NCBI RefSeq assembly: GCF_015354505.1
Contig: NZ_JACAFP010000005.1
Span: 62,001-126,000 of the forward strand
DNA: 64,000 nucleotides
Origin: Microbacterium sp. UFMG61
Lineage (GTDB): Bacteria > Actinomycetota > Actinomycetes > Actinomycetales > Microbacteriaceae
Direction of reading: 5' to 3'
Shown here: one piece after another, positions 1 through 7,965 of the stretch
How the letters are laid out: every line of letters starts with the position of its first letter
Numbering within the stretch: position 1 is the first letter of the stretch
Position numbers and translations under genes: made by a program
The notes under the pieces: model-generated
What the model saw: the letters and a program-made list of their open reading frames with translations, nothing else
Told to the model about the DNA's origin: nothing
The model's database searches: none

Positions 1-646
1 CGAGAAGCAGGGTGACGTTGATCACGACCGTCGACGACGTGCGACGCAGCAGCAGGTAGCCCAGAGCGGCGATCACAGCTCCCGCCGCGATGCCCCCGAT
101 GTACGAGGTGAGTACCGACATCGTGACTGACAGCGGCGTGATGTTGCCGCCGAGCGCCAGTGACACGGCGATGGCGTAGAGCACCAGCGCGGTGCCGTCG
201 TTGGTCAGGCTCTCGGCCTTGAGCTTCATGAACATCCGCCGCGGCAGGAGTCGACCGAGCGCGGCGACAGCCGTGGCATCCGGCGGGGCGACGGCGGCCC
301 CGAGGATGAGCGCGGTCTCCCACGGCATCCCGAACAGAAGCCCGACACCCGCGACGGCGAAAGCGGATGCCACGACGAGCACCGTGCTCATGGGGAGGAT
401 GTAACGGAAGTCGCGCCGGATGGAACGGAGCGACGTCGTGAGGCTCTCCCAGAACAGCATCACGGGGAGGAACAGCAGCAGCACGGTCTCCGGCGGCAGC
501 TGGATCTCACGCAACTGCGGGACGAATCCGAGCAACAGCCCGAGGATCACGAGCACCAGGGGCAACGCCAGCCGCACGCGAGGTGCGATCAACGCACCGA
601 CGAGGATCGTGAGTCCGATCAGGACGGTGACCTCGAGTCCTTCCAT
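1..646 (-). CDS. Na+/H+ antiporter, CPA1 type (C-terminal part missing at window edge)
   Basis: Membrane cation/proton exchanger. Reading the minus strand from the ATG at 646 gives 215 codons that stay open to base 1, so only the N-terminal half is present. It shows about six hydrophobic segments, a PPDATAVAALGR stretch near residue 125 and ESLTNDGTALVLY near residue 155. An Asp in a PDA context followed by an ND pair is typical of the ion-binding core of CPA1 (NhaP-like) exchangers. A GGGAGG ribosome site lies 5 bases before the ATG. The family call is firm. The ion specificity (Na+ or K+) cannot be judged from this half. Confidence 0.85.
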   Translation of the reverse strand, partial: MEGLEVTVLIGLTILVGALIAPRVRLALPLVLVILGLLLGFVPQLREIQLPPETVLLLFLPVMLFWESLTTSLRSIRRDFRYILPMSTVLVVASAFAVAGVGLLFGMPWETALILGAAVAPPDATAVAALGRLLPRRMFMKLKAESLTNDGTALVLYAIAVSLALGGNITPLSVTMSVLTSYIGGIAAGAVIAALGYLLLRRTSSTVVINVTLLL

Positions 647-772
647 GTGAACCTCCCGGGTACCGCAGGATCATGCTGTGCGATCCCTGTCGGTATCGAA
701 CCCCGCCCAGAGCACAGCCTCTCGCAGGGCAACGGTATTCCCGCGGCCGCGCGTTCGCCAGGGTGAGATCGG

Positions 773-873
773 CTCTTCGGTCAGTCGCGCTCTTCCGTCA
801 GTCGCGCTCTTCCGTCAGTCGCGGTCTTCCGTCAGTCGAGCTCTTCCGTCAGTCGAGCTCTTCCGTCAGCTCG
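773..873. repeat. 17-bp tandem repeat over the end of the ABC-F gene
   Basis: About six copies of a 17-base unit (CTCTTCCGTCAGTCGCG and close variants), at 773-789, 790-806, 807-823, 824-840, 841-857 and a partial copy from 858. Read on the minus strand, each unit repeats the last codons and the TGA stop of the ABC-F gene. Because 17 is not a multiple of three, successive units place TGA in all three frames. Confidence 0.9.
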
Positions 874-2660
874 AACCAACGGAGTTCGAGTTCCTCGATC
901 TCGACCTGCTGATCGCTGATCGCTTTCATCTTCTCGCCGAGTCCCGCGAAGTCCGACTGGTCGTGATCGGCGAGAGCGGTCTTCGCCTTGTCGACCTGCT
1001 GAGTGAGCTTCTGAATGCGGCGCTCGAGCGCCGAGACTTCCTTCTGCGCTGCCCGCAGGGCCGCGCCGTCCAGACTCGGGGCCTTCTTCTCAGTGTTGAC
1101 GGCCGTCTGCGACTTTCCGGGTGCAGAAGTCTGCAACTGCCGCAGACGCAGGTACTCGTCGACACCTCCGGGGAGGTGCCGCAGGTGCCCGTCGAGGATC
1201 GCGAACTGCTGATCGGTCACGCGCTCGAGGAAGTACCGGTCGTGGCTGACGACGAGCAGGGTTCCCGACCACGAGTCGAGCAGGTCCTCGATCGCGGCGA
1301 GCATGTCGGTGTCGAGGTCGTTGGTCGGCTCGTCGAGGATGAGCACGTTGGGCTGGTCGAGAAGTACGAGCAGCAGCTGGAGCCGACGCTGCTGGCCGCC
1401 GGAGAGATCCTTGACCGGTGTGGAAAGCTGGGCGGAATCGAAACCGAGCCGCTCGAGCAGCTGCCCCGGGGTGAGCTCTTGCGCTTTCGAGCCGGAGCCC
1501 ATCGTGTACGAGGTGCGCAGCCGCGAGATCACGACACGCACCGGCTCGCGGCGCACGTCCTCGAGCTCGTCGAGGCGCTGGGTCAGCGTCTTGACCTTGA
1601 CGGTCGTGCCGCGCTTCACGCGTCCGACGGTGGGTTCGACCGTGCCTGAGATGAGGCCGAGCAGTGTCGACTTGCCGGCGCCGTTGACGCCGAGTATTCC
1701 GGTCCGCTCCCCCGGTGCGATGCGCCATTCGACGTCGCGCAGCACCTCGCGCTCGCCGCCGTCGGCGGTCGGGTAGGTCACTCCGACGTCGAGCAGGTCG
1801 ACGACGTCTTTTCCGAGACGCGAGACGGCGAGCGACTGCAGCGAGATCTTGTCGCGGATCTCCGGCACGTCGGCGATCAGCTCGTTGGCCGCATCGATGC
1901 GGAACTTCGGCTTCGCGGTGCGGGCGGGCGCTCCGCGACGAAGCCAGGCGAGCTCCTTCTTGGCGAGGTTCTGCCGCTTGGCTTCGGTGGCCGCCGCCAT
2001 GCGGTCGCGCTCGACGCGCTGCAGGATGTATGCCGCGTATCCACCTTCGAAGGGCTCGACGATACGGTCGTGCACCTCCCAGGTCTCGGTGCAGACCTCG
2101 TCGAGGAACCACCGGTCGTGCGTCACGACCATGAGCGCGCCGGAGTTGGCGCTCCATCGCTTCTTGAGGTGCCCGGCAAGCCAGGTGATGGCTTCGACGT
2201 CGAGGTGGTTTGTGGGCTCATCGAGGGCGATGACGTCCCAGTCTCCGGTCAGCAGCTTGGCAAGCGACACGCGACGGCGCTGGCCACCGCTGAGCGAGCC
2301 GATCTCGGCGTCCCAGGGCAGATCCTTCAGCAGACCCTCGATCACGTCGCGAATGCGGGGGTCGCCCGCCCATTCGTACTCAGGAGTGTCACCCACGACT
2401 GCTGCACTGATGGTCAGGTCATCGCTGAGGGTGTCTGCCTGGTCAAGCACGCCGACGGTCGTGCCGCCGCGCACCGTGACCCGGCCGGAGTTCGGCTCCT
2501 TGATGCCGGCCAGCATGCCGAGCAGGCTCGACTTGCCGTCGCCGTTGCGGCCGACGATGCCGATGCGGTCACCTTCTTCGATGCCGAGGGTCACGGAGTC
2601 GAAGACGACCCTCGTCGGATATTCGAGATGAAGGGCCTCAGCCCCGAGAAGATGTGCCAT
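849..2660 (-). CDS. ABC-F family ATPase (Uup-like)
   Basis: Soluble protein with two ATP-binding cassettes and no membrane segments. ABC-F proteins act on the ribosome or, for Uup, on nucleic-acid intermediates. Walker A motifs are GRNGDGKSS (about 37-45) and GVNGAGKST (about 324-332). Signatures are LSGGQRRR (about 123) and LSGGQQRRL (about 418). Walker B motifs are ALDEPTNHLD and ILDEPTNDLD. A charged coiled coil covers about 530-600, as in Uup. The 603-residue length is normal for the family. A GGAGAG site lies before the ATG. The C-terminus lies inside the 17-bp repeat array. The long C-terminal coil favours a Uup-like role over antibiotic resistance. The exact role is inferred. Confidence 0.93.
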   Translation of the reverse strand: MAHLLGAEALHLEYPTRVVFDSVTLGIEEGDRIGIVGRNGDGKSSLLGMLAGIKEPNSGRVTVRGGTTVGVLDQADTLSDDLTISAAVVGDTPEYEWAGDPRIRDVIEGLLKDLPWDAEIGSLSGGQRRRVSLAKLLTGDWDVIALDEPTNHLDVEAITWLAGHLKKRWSANSGALMVVTHDRWFLDEVCTETWEVHDRIVEPFEGGYAAYILQRVERDRMAAATEAKRQNLAKKELAWLRRGAPARTAKPKFRIDAANELIADVPEIRDKISLQSLAVSRLGKDVVDLLDVGVTYPTADGGEREVLRDVEWRIAPGERTGILGVNGAGKSTLLGLISGTVEPTVGRVKRGTTVKVKTLTQRLDELEDVRREPVRVVISRLRTSYTMGSGSKAQELTPGQLLERLGFDSAQLSTPVKDLSGGQQRRLQLLLVLLDQPNVLILDEPTNDLDTDMLAAIEDLLDSWSGTLLVVSHDRYFLERVTDQQFAILDGHLRHLPGGVDEYLRLRQLQTSAPGKSQTAVNTEKKAPSLDGAALRAAQKEVSALERRIQKLTQQVDKAKTALADHDQSDFAGLGEKMKAISDQQVEIEELELRWFELTEELD

Positions 2661-2699
2661 ATCGCTCTCCAGGGTAGTCGCGTGGGCTGTGCGGACCGG

Positions 2700-3482
2700 T
2701 CAGGTGAGGGCGACCTCGATCGCGGCTTCGTGATGCGCCTCCATCTGCGCATCCCAGCGACCCAGCAGGTGGAACGTCGCGATTCGGAAGACGAGCGCCC
2801 GGATCAGGAGCTGCCGTCCCTCGGGCACGCCCTCAGCCGACCGGCGCATCTCCTGGACATCGAGGCCGTGCCAGCACGCCGCATCAGCGAGAACGATCGC
2901 ATCGGCGAACCCGGCGGGGCGCCAGTACGGAGCCCAGTCGATGATCGACGGCGGGTGCCCCTGGGCGAACATGACGTTGCCCAGGAGGTCGCCGTGGATC
3001 ATCTGGGATGGAGCGGTTACGGGCGCGAAGGCATCTGCGAGGCGTTCGAGTGTGCGCTCTCGCGGGAGGGCTGCCTCCTCCCAGGCGATCCTGTCGGAGC
3101 GCGCCCACGGGTCATCTGCGAGGAAGCCAGGACGTCGGAGCTCTCGGATCGCTTCATGGAACGCCGCACCTGTGGCGCGCACCTCGTCGACGCGCTTCTC
3201 GTCGGTGCCACCCGGCACCCACTGCCATGCCTCCCATCCGTCTACGGACCAGGATCCCGAGCGGGCGACGATCGGGCGAGGCGTGCGGAACGCATCGGTG
3301 TGAGCGAGCTCTGCCAGCACAGCCGCCTTCCACGAGGTCTCGCCATCTGCGGCAGAGGGGCGAAGCACGGTATCGCCTACGCGCCATGTCAGACCGCGCC
3401 CACCCGCGAGCTTTCGCAGCGTCTCTCCACGCCTGGGTGTGACGCCGAACTCAGCGAGCACCAGATCTGCTGGTGGATTCAT
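2700..3482 (-). CDS. aminoglycoside-phosphotransferase-fold protein
   Basis: 260-residue protein of the APH/choline-kinase fold. It has the Brenner motif HGDLLGNVMFA (catalytic Asp and Asn) followed by IIDWAPYWRP (metal-binding Asp). The N-terminal stretch RVGDTVLRP resembles an actinobacterial family of unknown substrate that I recall as TIGR02569. The start was chosen at 3482 because GAGGAG sits 9 bases upstream. An alternative ATG at 3491 overlaps the stop of the hydrolase gene. It is probably cotranscribed with that gene. Nothing here shows a drug substrate, so resistance should not be assumed. Confidence 0.8.
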   Translation of the reverse strand: MNPPADLVLAEFGVTPRRGETLRKLAGGRGLTWRVGDTVLRPSAADGETSWKAAVLAELAHTDAFRTPRPIVARSGSWSVDGWEAWQWVPGGTDEKRVDEVRATGAAFHEAIRELRRPGFLADDPWARSDRIAWEEAALPRERTLERLADAFAPVTAPSQMIHGDLLGNVMFAQGHPPSIIDWAPYWRPAGFADAIVLADAACWHGLDVQEMRRSAEGVPEGRQLLIRALVFRIATFHLLGRWDAQMEAHHEAAIEVALT

Positions 3483-3487
3483 GGTCA

Positions 3488-4258
3488 TCATCTCCTCGGG
3501 CTTGTCGACGTGCCCGGCGTCGGTCCGAACAGCTCCGGGAGGGACGCCGTGAACTCCGCGAAGTGGCTGAACCAGACGGAGTGAGCTGCGCCCGGTATCC
3601 CGCGCACCTGCACCCCAACCCTCGCGAAGCGTCGGAGGTCGTCCGGCGACACCCACGCGCTCGGTTGCGCGTGCACGAGGATGGACCCCGGCTCTGGTAT
3701 CCAGGTGTGACCGTCTCCGCACGAGATCGACGCCATAGTCTCGGGATCGAATTGTGAAGCGGCACGCGCCTCTACCTGGGCGTCCTTCTCCGAGTAGAAC
3801 GGGCGCATGGCGCGCAACGTGTCGGCTGACATCCGCGTCTGTCGATCGCGCTCGTACTGGGTCACGAGTGTGTGGCGGTCGCCCCCTCCACGCAGCGCCA
3901 GACCTGCGTCGACGTACACAGCGAGGTGCGGATTGACGGTCTGCGCGGCTTCGGCAAGCACGGTGGCGCCGTATGAGTGACCGATGGCGATGATCGCTTC
4001 TCCTGGAGCGAGGTGTGCGATCGTCTCGACGACGGAGGCCGCCGCCTGCTCGATCGTGAGCGATGGATCCCGCGGAGACAGGCCATGGCCGGGGAGATCG
4101 ATCGCGAGGACACGGTGTCCACGAGCCGTAAGAAGCGGGACTACGCGCCACCAGCTCTCCGACGACCCCATCATGCCGTGCAGAAGGACCACGACGGGCA
4201 GGCCGTGGCCGAGGTCGCCCGACCTGCTGGGTGATGTGTCGACGGCGTGGAGGAGCAT
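3488..4258 (-). CDS. alpha/beta hydrolase
   Basis: Esterase/lipase-like enzyme of about 256 residues. HGMMGSSESW forms the oxyanion-loop region, GHSYG is the nucleophile elbow with the catalytic Ser, and GAAHSVW near the C-terminus supplies the His. No signal peptide is visible, so it should be cytoplasmic. The ATG at 4258 is used. A TTG at 4270 in the same frame would add four residues, and neither has a clear ribosome site. The stop overlaps the possible upstream start of the following phosphotransferase-like gene, so the two likely form an operon. The substrate is unknown. Confidence 0.8.
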   Translation of the reverse strand: MLLHAVDTSPSRSGDLGHGLPVVVLLHGMMGSSESWWRVVPLLTARGHRVLAIDLPGHGLSPRDPSLTIEQAAASVVETIAHLAPGEAIIAIGHSYGATVLAEAAQTVNPHLAVYVDAGLALRGGGDRHTLVTQYERDRQTRMSADTLRAMRPFYSEKDAQVEARAASQFDPETMASISCGDGHTWIPEPGSILVHAQPSAWVSPDDLRRFARVGVQVRGIPGAAHSVWFSHFAEFTASLPELFGPTPGTSTSPRR

Positions 4259-4294
4259 GAGGCGAGTCAACCATGCTTGGTCGGTGTTTTATGC

Positions 4295-4308
4295 GTATTC
4301 TGGAATAC
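4295..4308. promoter_or_regulatory. inverted repeat between divergent genes
   Basis: GTATTC-TG-GAATAC, two 6-base arms with a 2-base spacer. It lies directly beside the LexA-like palindrome in the 97-base region between the hydrolase and DUF222 genes. It could be a second operator. Function unknown. Confidence 0.4.
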
Positions 4309-4328
4309 ATTCGAAACTACTTTCGAAT
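4309..4328. promoter_or_regulatory. LexA-box-like palindrome upstream of the DUF222 gene
   Basis: ATTCGAAA-CTAC-TTTCGAAT, perfect 8-base arms with a 4-base spacer. The inner 16 bases (4311-4326) match the actinobacterial SOS box as I know it, TCGAAC-N4-GTTCGA, at all but two symmetrical positions (C to A and G to T). It ends 27 bases before the DUF222 ATG. 13E12-family genes in mycobacteria are known to carry SOS boxes. Confidence 0.5.
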
Positions 4329-4355
4329 ATCGGTGGTGGGTGATCTACTAGTCCC

Positions 4356-5807
4356 ATGACAGCGCTGCTCGATGCGACCGACTCCCAGATGGCGACCCTC
4401 GCCGCTCTGGTGGAGGCGCTGCACGTCGCGGAAGCGACGGTGAGCAGCATGCACGCCGCACGCGACGGGCTACTCGCCATGGCGGGGCGCCTCGCGATCG
4501 AGATCGCGAAACAGGGCGATCACCCGGACAGGGGCGATCACTCCATCCGCACCGTCGCGGCCGAGATCGCGGCGGTGCAACGGGCGAGCGATCGCACGAT
4601 CGAGCGGCGCATGGCCGCAGCGACCGTGCTCGTCGACCTGTTCCCGACCGTGTGGGCCGCCCAAGGCACCGGCCGCATCAGCGCCGCCCACTCCCGGGTG
4701 ATCACCGACGCCGGCTCCCACCTGCCCGACACCGCCCACGCCGAGTACGCGGCGATCCTGATCCCGCTCGCCGAACACGAATCCCCCAACCGGCTACGCC
4801 CCCTCGCCCGCCGCATCGCCGAACGGTTCGCCCCCACCACGATCACCTCCCGACACCGGAAAGCACGCACCCACCGCCGCGTCTGGGTCACAGAGAGCGA
4901 CGACGGGATGGCCGCCCTGCACACCCACGCCCCCGCAGCCCTCGTGCACGGCATGTTCGACCGACTCTCACAGATGGCACACCTGATCCGCACCGAGAAC
5001 CTCCGCGCCACCCGCGACGCCCGCCGCGCAGGCCACGACCACACCCCCGACACCCGCACCGTCGACGAAATCCGCGCCGACCTACTCGCCGACCTCGTCC
5101 TCACCGGAACCCCCACCGGACACGACAGCACCGACACCCTCCTCACAGAACTCCACGCCCACATCACCATCACCGTCCCCATCACCACCCTCATCCACAC
5201 CGACACCGGCGACCACACCGACACCGGCGACCACTCAGACACCACCGACACCGCCGACACCGCCGACGCTGACGCCACCAGCTCAGCCCCGCACACAAGC
5301 GCAGTCACTTCGAACTTTCACTCACCACCCTCGCCACAGCCACCACCACCAGCTGAACTGGATGGCGTCGTCCCGATCGACTCCGACACAGCCCGGCATC
5401 TCGCTGGCAACGCCACCGGATGGGATCGCGTCCTCACCCACCCCATCACCGGCGGCATCCTCGCCGTCGACCGCTACCGCCCCAGCACGCACCTCCGACG
5501 ACACCTCCGCGCCCGCGACACACGATGCCGATTCCCCGGCTGCGGCATCCCGGCACGCAAAAGCGACCTCGACCACACACACGCCGCCTCCACAGGCGGC
5601 GACACCAACGACACCAACCTCGCCACCCTCTGCCGACGCCACCACGTGCTCAAACACCACACCCCCTGGCACGTCGAACAAAGACAGAACGGAGTCCTCA
5701 TCTGGACCAGCCCCACCGGGCGGACCTACACGGACACCCCACCACCCCAAAACACCGTCACATTCGCCACTGCCGCCGAGGCTGACGAGGCCGCGGCGCC
5801 GTTCTGA
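4356..5807 (+). CDS. DUF222 / 13E12-type HNH endonuclease-like protein
   Basis: 483 residues. The N-terminal two thirds match the DUF222 (13E12 repeat) style: a long helical region with RTVAAEIAAVQRASDRTIERRM and TGRISAAHSRVITDAG. The C-terminus is an HNH nuclease motif: CRFPGCGIP, then DLDHTHAASTGGDTNDTNLA, then CRRHHVLKHH. Between them lies a low-complexity HTDTGD/TADTAD linker at about 280-310. The coding strand is strikingly C- and A-rich and G-poor from about 4700 on, unlike its neighbours. These genes occur in many copies in Actinobacteria and their role is unknown. No second copy is in the window. A LexA-like palindrome lies upstream. Confidence 0.9.
   Translation: MTALLDATDSQMATLAALVEALHVAEATVSSMHAARDGLLAMAGRLAIEIAKQGDHPDRGDHSIRTVAAEIAAVQRASDRTIERRMAAATVLVDLFPTVWAAQGTGRISAAHSRVITDAGSHLPDTAHAEYAAILIPLAEHESPNRLRPLARRIAERFAPTTITSRHRKARTHRRVWVTESDDGMAALHTHAPAALVHGMFDRLSQMAHLIRTENLRATRDARRAGHDHTPDTRTVDEIRADLLADLVLTGTPTGHDSTDTLLTELHAHITITVPITTLIHTDTGDHTDTGDHSDTTDTADTADADATSSAPHTSAVTSNFHSPPSPQPPPPAELDGVVPIDSDTARHLAGNATGWDRVLTHPITGGILAVDRYRPSTHLRRHLRARDTRCRFPGCGIPARKSDLDHTHAASTGGDTNDTNLATLCRRHHVLKHHTPWHVEQRQNGVLIWTSPTGRTYTDTPPPQNTVTFATAAEADEAAAPF
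5196..5275 (+). repeat. in-frame 18-bp repeat in the DUF222 linker
   Basis: CACACCGACACCGGCGAC occurs twice in a row (5196-5213, 5214-5231), followed by degraded copies. It encodes HTDTGD-HTDTGD-HSDTTD and then TADTAD. Because the unit is a multiple of three, copy number can change without frameshift. Confidence 0.8.
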
Positions 5808-5893
5808 GACGCCTTCTCCGCGACCCGTCATGCGACGCGTGGATCGGCGGCGCCATCTGTGGATAACTCCGGCCGAAACCGTCGTGCATTCAC

Positions 5894-5899
5894 TACGGT
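5894..5899 (+). promoter_or_regulatory. -10-like TACGGT, leaderless arrangement
   Basis: TACGGT lies 6 bases before the ATG at 5906. This is the spacing expected when the transcript begins at or next to the start codon. Confidence 0.4.
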
Positions 5900-5905
5900 G
5901 GCGCG

Positions 5906-6469
5906 ATGACCCCGCAGAATCAGTCGATATCCACCTACGCTCTCGCAGTTCTGCTGCTCGCGACATCGCTCGTCGCGTGCACACCGACCGCAGCACCAGA
6001 AGCACGACGAGATGCGACACCGATGACGGAGCATGCGGCTGCGCGAGCCGAGGTGATCTATCGCGGATACCTCGACGCTCTGGGCATGATCGACCTCACC
6101 GACCCCGCCGAGTTCGAGCGCCTTGGGAAGCTCATGACGCCGGACATGTACTCAGAGTTGAGCGCAGCCTTCGGTCGCCTGGGTCAAGACGGCATCACCA
6201 CCCGAGGACGTCCGGAGGTCATGGAGTTCTTCGCAACACAGGTCGAGGGGCCGCGAATGATCAAGGCTGTCGCGTGCACCGACTATTCGGACTACGAAGT
6301 GATCGACGAACAGGGGCAGGTGATCTCGCCTCAGACAGGGTCTCCGAGATACGAGCAGGAAAGTATGGAGTTCGTCACAGTCGGTGATCGCCTGGTGATC
6401 GGTTCCTCCTTCGCGATACCTGTCGACGAATGCGAAGAGATCCTCGACATCGACGTGTACGAAGGGTGA
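5906..6469 (+). CDS. putative lipoprotein, first of a tandem pair
   Basis: 187 residues. A hydrophobic signal peptide ends in a lipobox SLVAC, with the lipidated Cys at residue 25, so it should be anchored on the outer face of the membrane. The mature part has no domain that I recognise. It shares a pattern with the next gene: an IYRGYLDAL-like helix, a GRPEV segment, AC-x-D-x-S, then VID-x-x-G-x-V and a final Cys. The two are probably diverged duplicates. No good ribosome site was found, but a -10-like hexamer lies 6 bases upstream. Possibly cotranscribed with the two following genes. Confidence 0.75.
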   Translation: MTPQNQSISTYALAVLLLATSLVACTPTAAPEARRDATPMTEHAAARAEVIYRGYLDALGMIDLTDPAEFERLGKLMTPDMYSELSAAFGRLGQDGITTRGRPEVMEFFATQVEGPRMIKAVACTDYSDYEVIDEQGQVISPQTGSPRYEQESMEFVTVGDRLVIGSSFAIPVDECEEILDIDVYEG

Positions 6470-6472
6470 GCC

Positions 6473-7015
6473 GTGCCCACCCGCGCAATGCGAACAGGAA
6501 GCCTGGTGTCGATGACGATCTGCACAGGCATGATCCTCGCGGCCCTCGTCGGGTGCGCCCCGGAGTCGAAGCCGAGTCCCACACCCACGCCGGCCTTCGC
6601 CTCGGAAGCGGAAGCTTTCGCCGCCGCGGAAGAGGTGTACCGGGCGTACAACGATGCGTTGAATGCGAAGCGTGGTGGCGATGCGAAGGCCGATCCGACT
6701 GCGCTCCTTACGGGGCAGATACTTGACGAGGAGATCACCGCCGCGCAGCAGCTCGAGTCCGCAGAGATCAAACTCGAGGGGCGTGCTGAGCTCCTCAGTT
6801 TTGTGGGGGTGCGCGCGGATCTGAGCGGGTCAGTGCTTGAGGTCGTAGCGAGGGCTTGTCTGGATATCAGTGGGGTTCGGGCGATCGATTCGTCCGGTGT
6901 TGATGTGACCGCCGCCGGTCGTAGCGATGTGTACGCCGTTGCGGTTCATTTCACCGGTGACCGCGATGCCCTGCTGATCTCCGAGTACAACGTGCTGGCG
7001 GAGTTCCCATGTTGA
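6473..7015 (+). CDS. putative lipoprotein, second of the tandem pair
   Basis: 180 residues. A GTG start at 6473 follows AAGGGTGAG, and an ATG at 6488 is possible. A signal peptide ends at the lipobox AALVGC (Cys 28) and is followed by a Pro/Ser/Thr-rich linker. The mature domain resembles the preceding protein in order of features: VYRAYNDAL, then a GRAEL segment, ACLDIS, AIDSSGVDV, and a C-terminal Cys. The spacing of 3 bases after the first gene and a 7-base overlap with the third argue for one operon. Function unknown. Confidence 0.75.
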   Translation: MPTRAMRTGSLVSMTICTGMILAALVGCAPESKPSPTPTPAFASEAEAFAAAEEVYRAYNDALNAKRGGDAKADPTALLTGQILDEEITAAQQLESAEIKLEGRAELLSFVGVRADLSGSVLEVVARACLDISGVRAIDSSGVDVTAAGRSDVYAVAVHFTGDRDALLISEYNVLAEFPC

Positions 7016-7860
7016 TCGCCGCGCTGATCCTTGCAACCGTAGTGACGGGTCCCGCTGCTCTGGTGGGGACCTCAGCTTGCTCAGAGACCGCACTTTCAAT
7101 CTCGGGGTGCGGGGTCTCCGCGGACGGTTCGACTCTGACCATCTCGGGCACCCAGCAGCGCTCAGGCACCCCGGCAGTTCCGAACACCCCCGGCATGCCC
7201 GGAACCCGCGACGCCAGCACTCCCGGCTCCCCCACAGAGCCCGCACCACCCAGCGACCGCGCGATCCGCCTCGCGGACTGCATGGACGACTCCGGCACCG
7301 TCCGCTGCCATGAGCCCACCCGTCCGGGCGAGTCGTCCCCGGTTCGAGACAACGGAGCGCCCGCAGCACCCTCAACACCCACCATCACCATCACCGACCT
7401 GGCGCAGTTCGCACCGCCGCCGCTCACCGCGAGTGCAGATCCCGGTAACGTCGGCATCGCCGGCCTCCCCACGAACTTCATCGCAGCGTCAGACGTCCAC
7501 ACCCAGACCGGCGAGTTGTTCGGCGTCGCGCTGAGCGTCCGGTTCTCTCCCATCACCTACCTCTACGACTACGGTGACCGCAGCACCTCGAGTACGACAG
7601 TGCCGGGACGCACGTGGCAAGAGCTCGGTCAGGAGCAGTTCACTCCCACGCCCACCACCCACATGTACAAGGTGCGGGGGAACTATCTCGCCCGTGTCGA
7701 CGTGGCGTACACCGCAGAGGTCGACTTCGGCACCGGTTGGATCCCCCTCCCCGGCGAGATCACCACAATCGGCGCACCACAGGAGATCCGCATCCTCGAA
7801 GCCCACACCGCCCTCGTCGCCCACACCTGCACCGAGGATCCGCACGGCATCGGATGCTGA
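7009..7860 (+). CDS. secreted PKD-like domain protein
   Basis: 283 residues. An N-terminal hydrophobic segment (about 1-20) looks like a signal peptide. A Pro/Ser/Thr-rich linker with two Cys pairs follows. The C-terminal part (about 165-265) has a PKD-like pattern: YLYDYGDRS, then HMYKVRGNYLARV with alternating beta strands. PKD domains are extracellular beta-sandwich modules. The start overlaps the upstream lipoprotein gene by 7 bases. A strong hairpin follows the stop. It is probably a cell-surface protein acting with the two lipoproteins, but no function is known. Confidence 0.7.
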   Translation: MLIAALILATVVTGPAALVGTSACSETALSISGCGVSADGSTLTISGTQQRSGTPAVPNTPGMPGTRDASTPGSPTEPAPPSDRAIRLADCMDDSGTVRCHEPTRPGESSPVRDNGAPAAPSTPTITITDLAQFAPPPLTASADPGNVGIAGLPTNFIAASDVHTQTGELFGVALSVRFSPITYLYDYGDRSTSSTTVPGRTWQELGQEQFTPTPTTHMYKVRGNYLARVDVAYTAEVDFGTGWIPLPGEITTIGAPQEIRILEAHTALVAHTCTEDPHGIGC

Positions 7861-7889
7861 CGCGGTTGTCGGCGTCGCGCACATCGACA

Positions 7890-7931
7890 CGAACGAGCCG
7901 CCCGGACCCGAAGGTCCGGACGGCTCGTTCG
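7890..7931. terminator. bidirectional hairpin terminator
   Basis: A 19-bp stem with one C/A mismatch around a CGAA tetraloop (7909-7912). It lies between the convergent PKD-like gene and the sugar-binding-protein gene. There is no U-run, as is common in high-GC actinobacteria. Confidence 0.85.
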
Positions 7932-7965
7932 TTGCAGAGCTGATCCGCTGCGAAGCGGGAATCGC

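Noticed and set aside
773..873. CRISPR-like array
   Set aside because: The repeats are directly adjacent with no spacers and belong to a gene end.
849..2660. Antibiotic-resistance ABC-F protein
   Set aside because: The long C-terminal coiled coil and lack of drug-locus context favour a Uup-like housekeeping role.
2700..3482. Aminoglycoside resistance gene
   Set aside because: Only the APH/choline-kinase fold is supported; the sequence suits a conserved actinobacterial family of unknown substrate.
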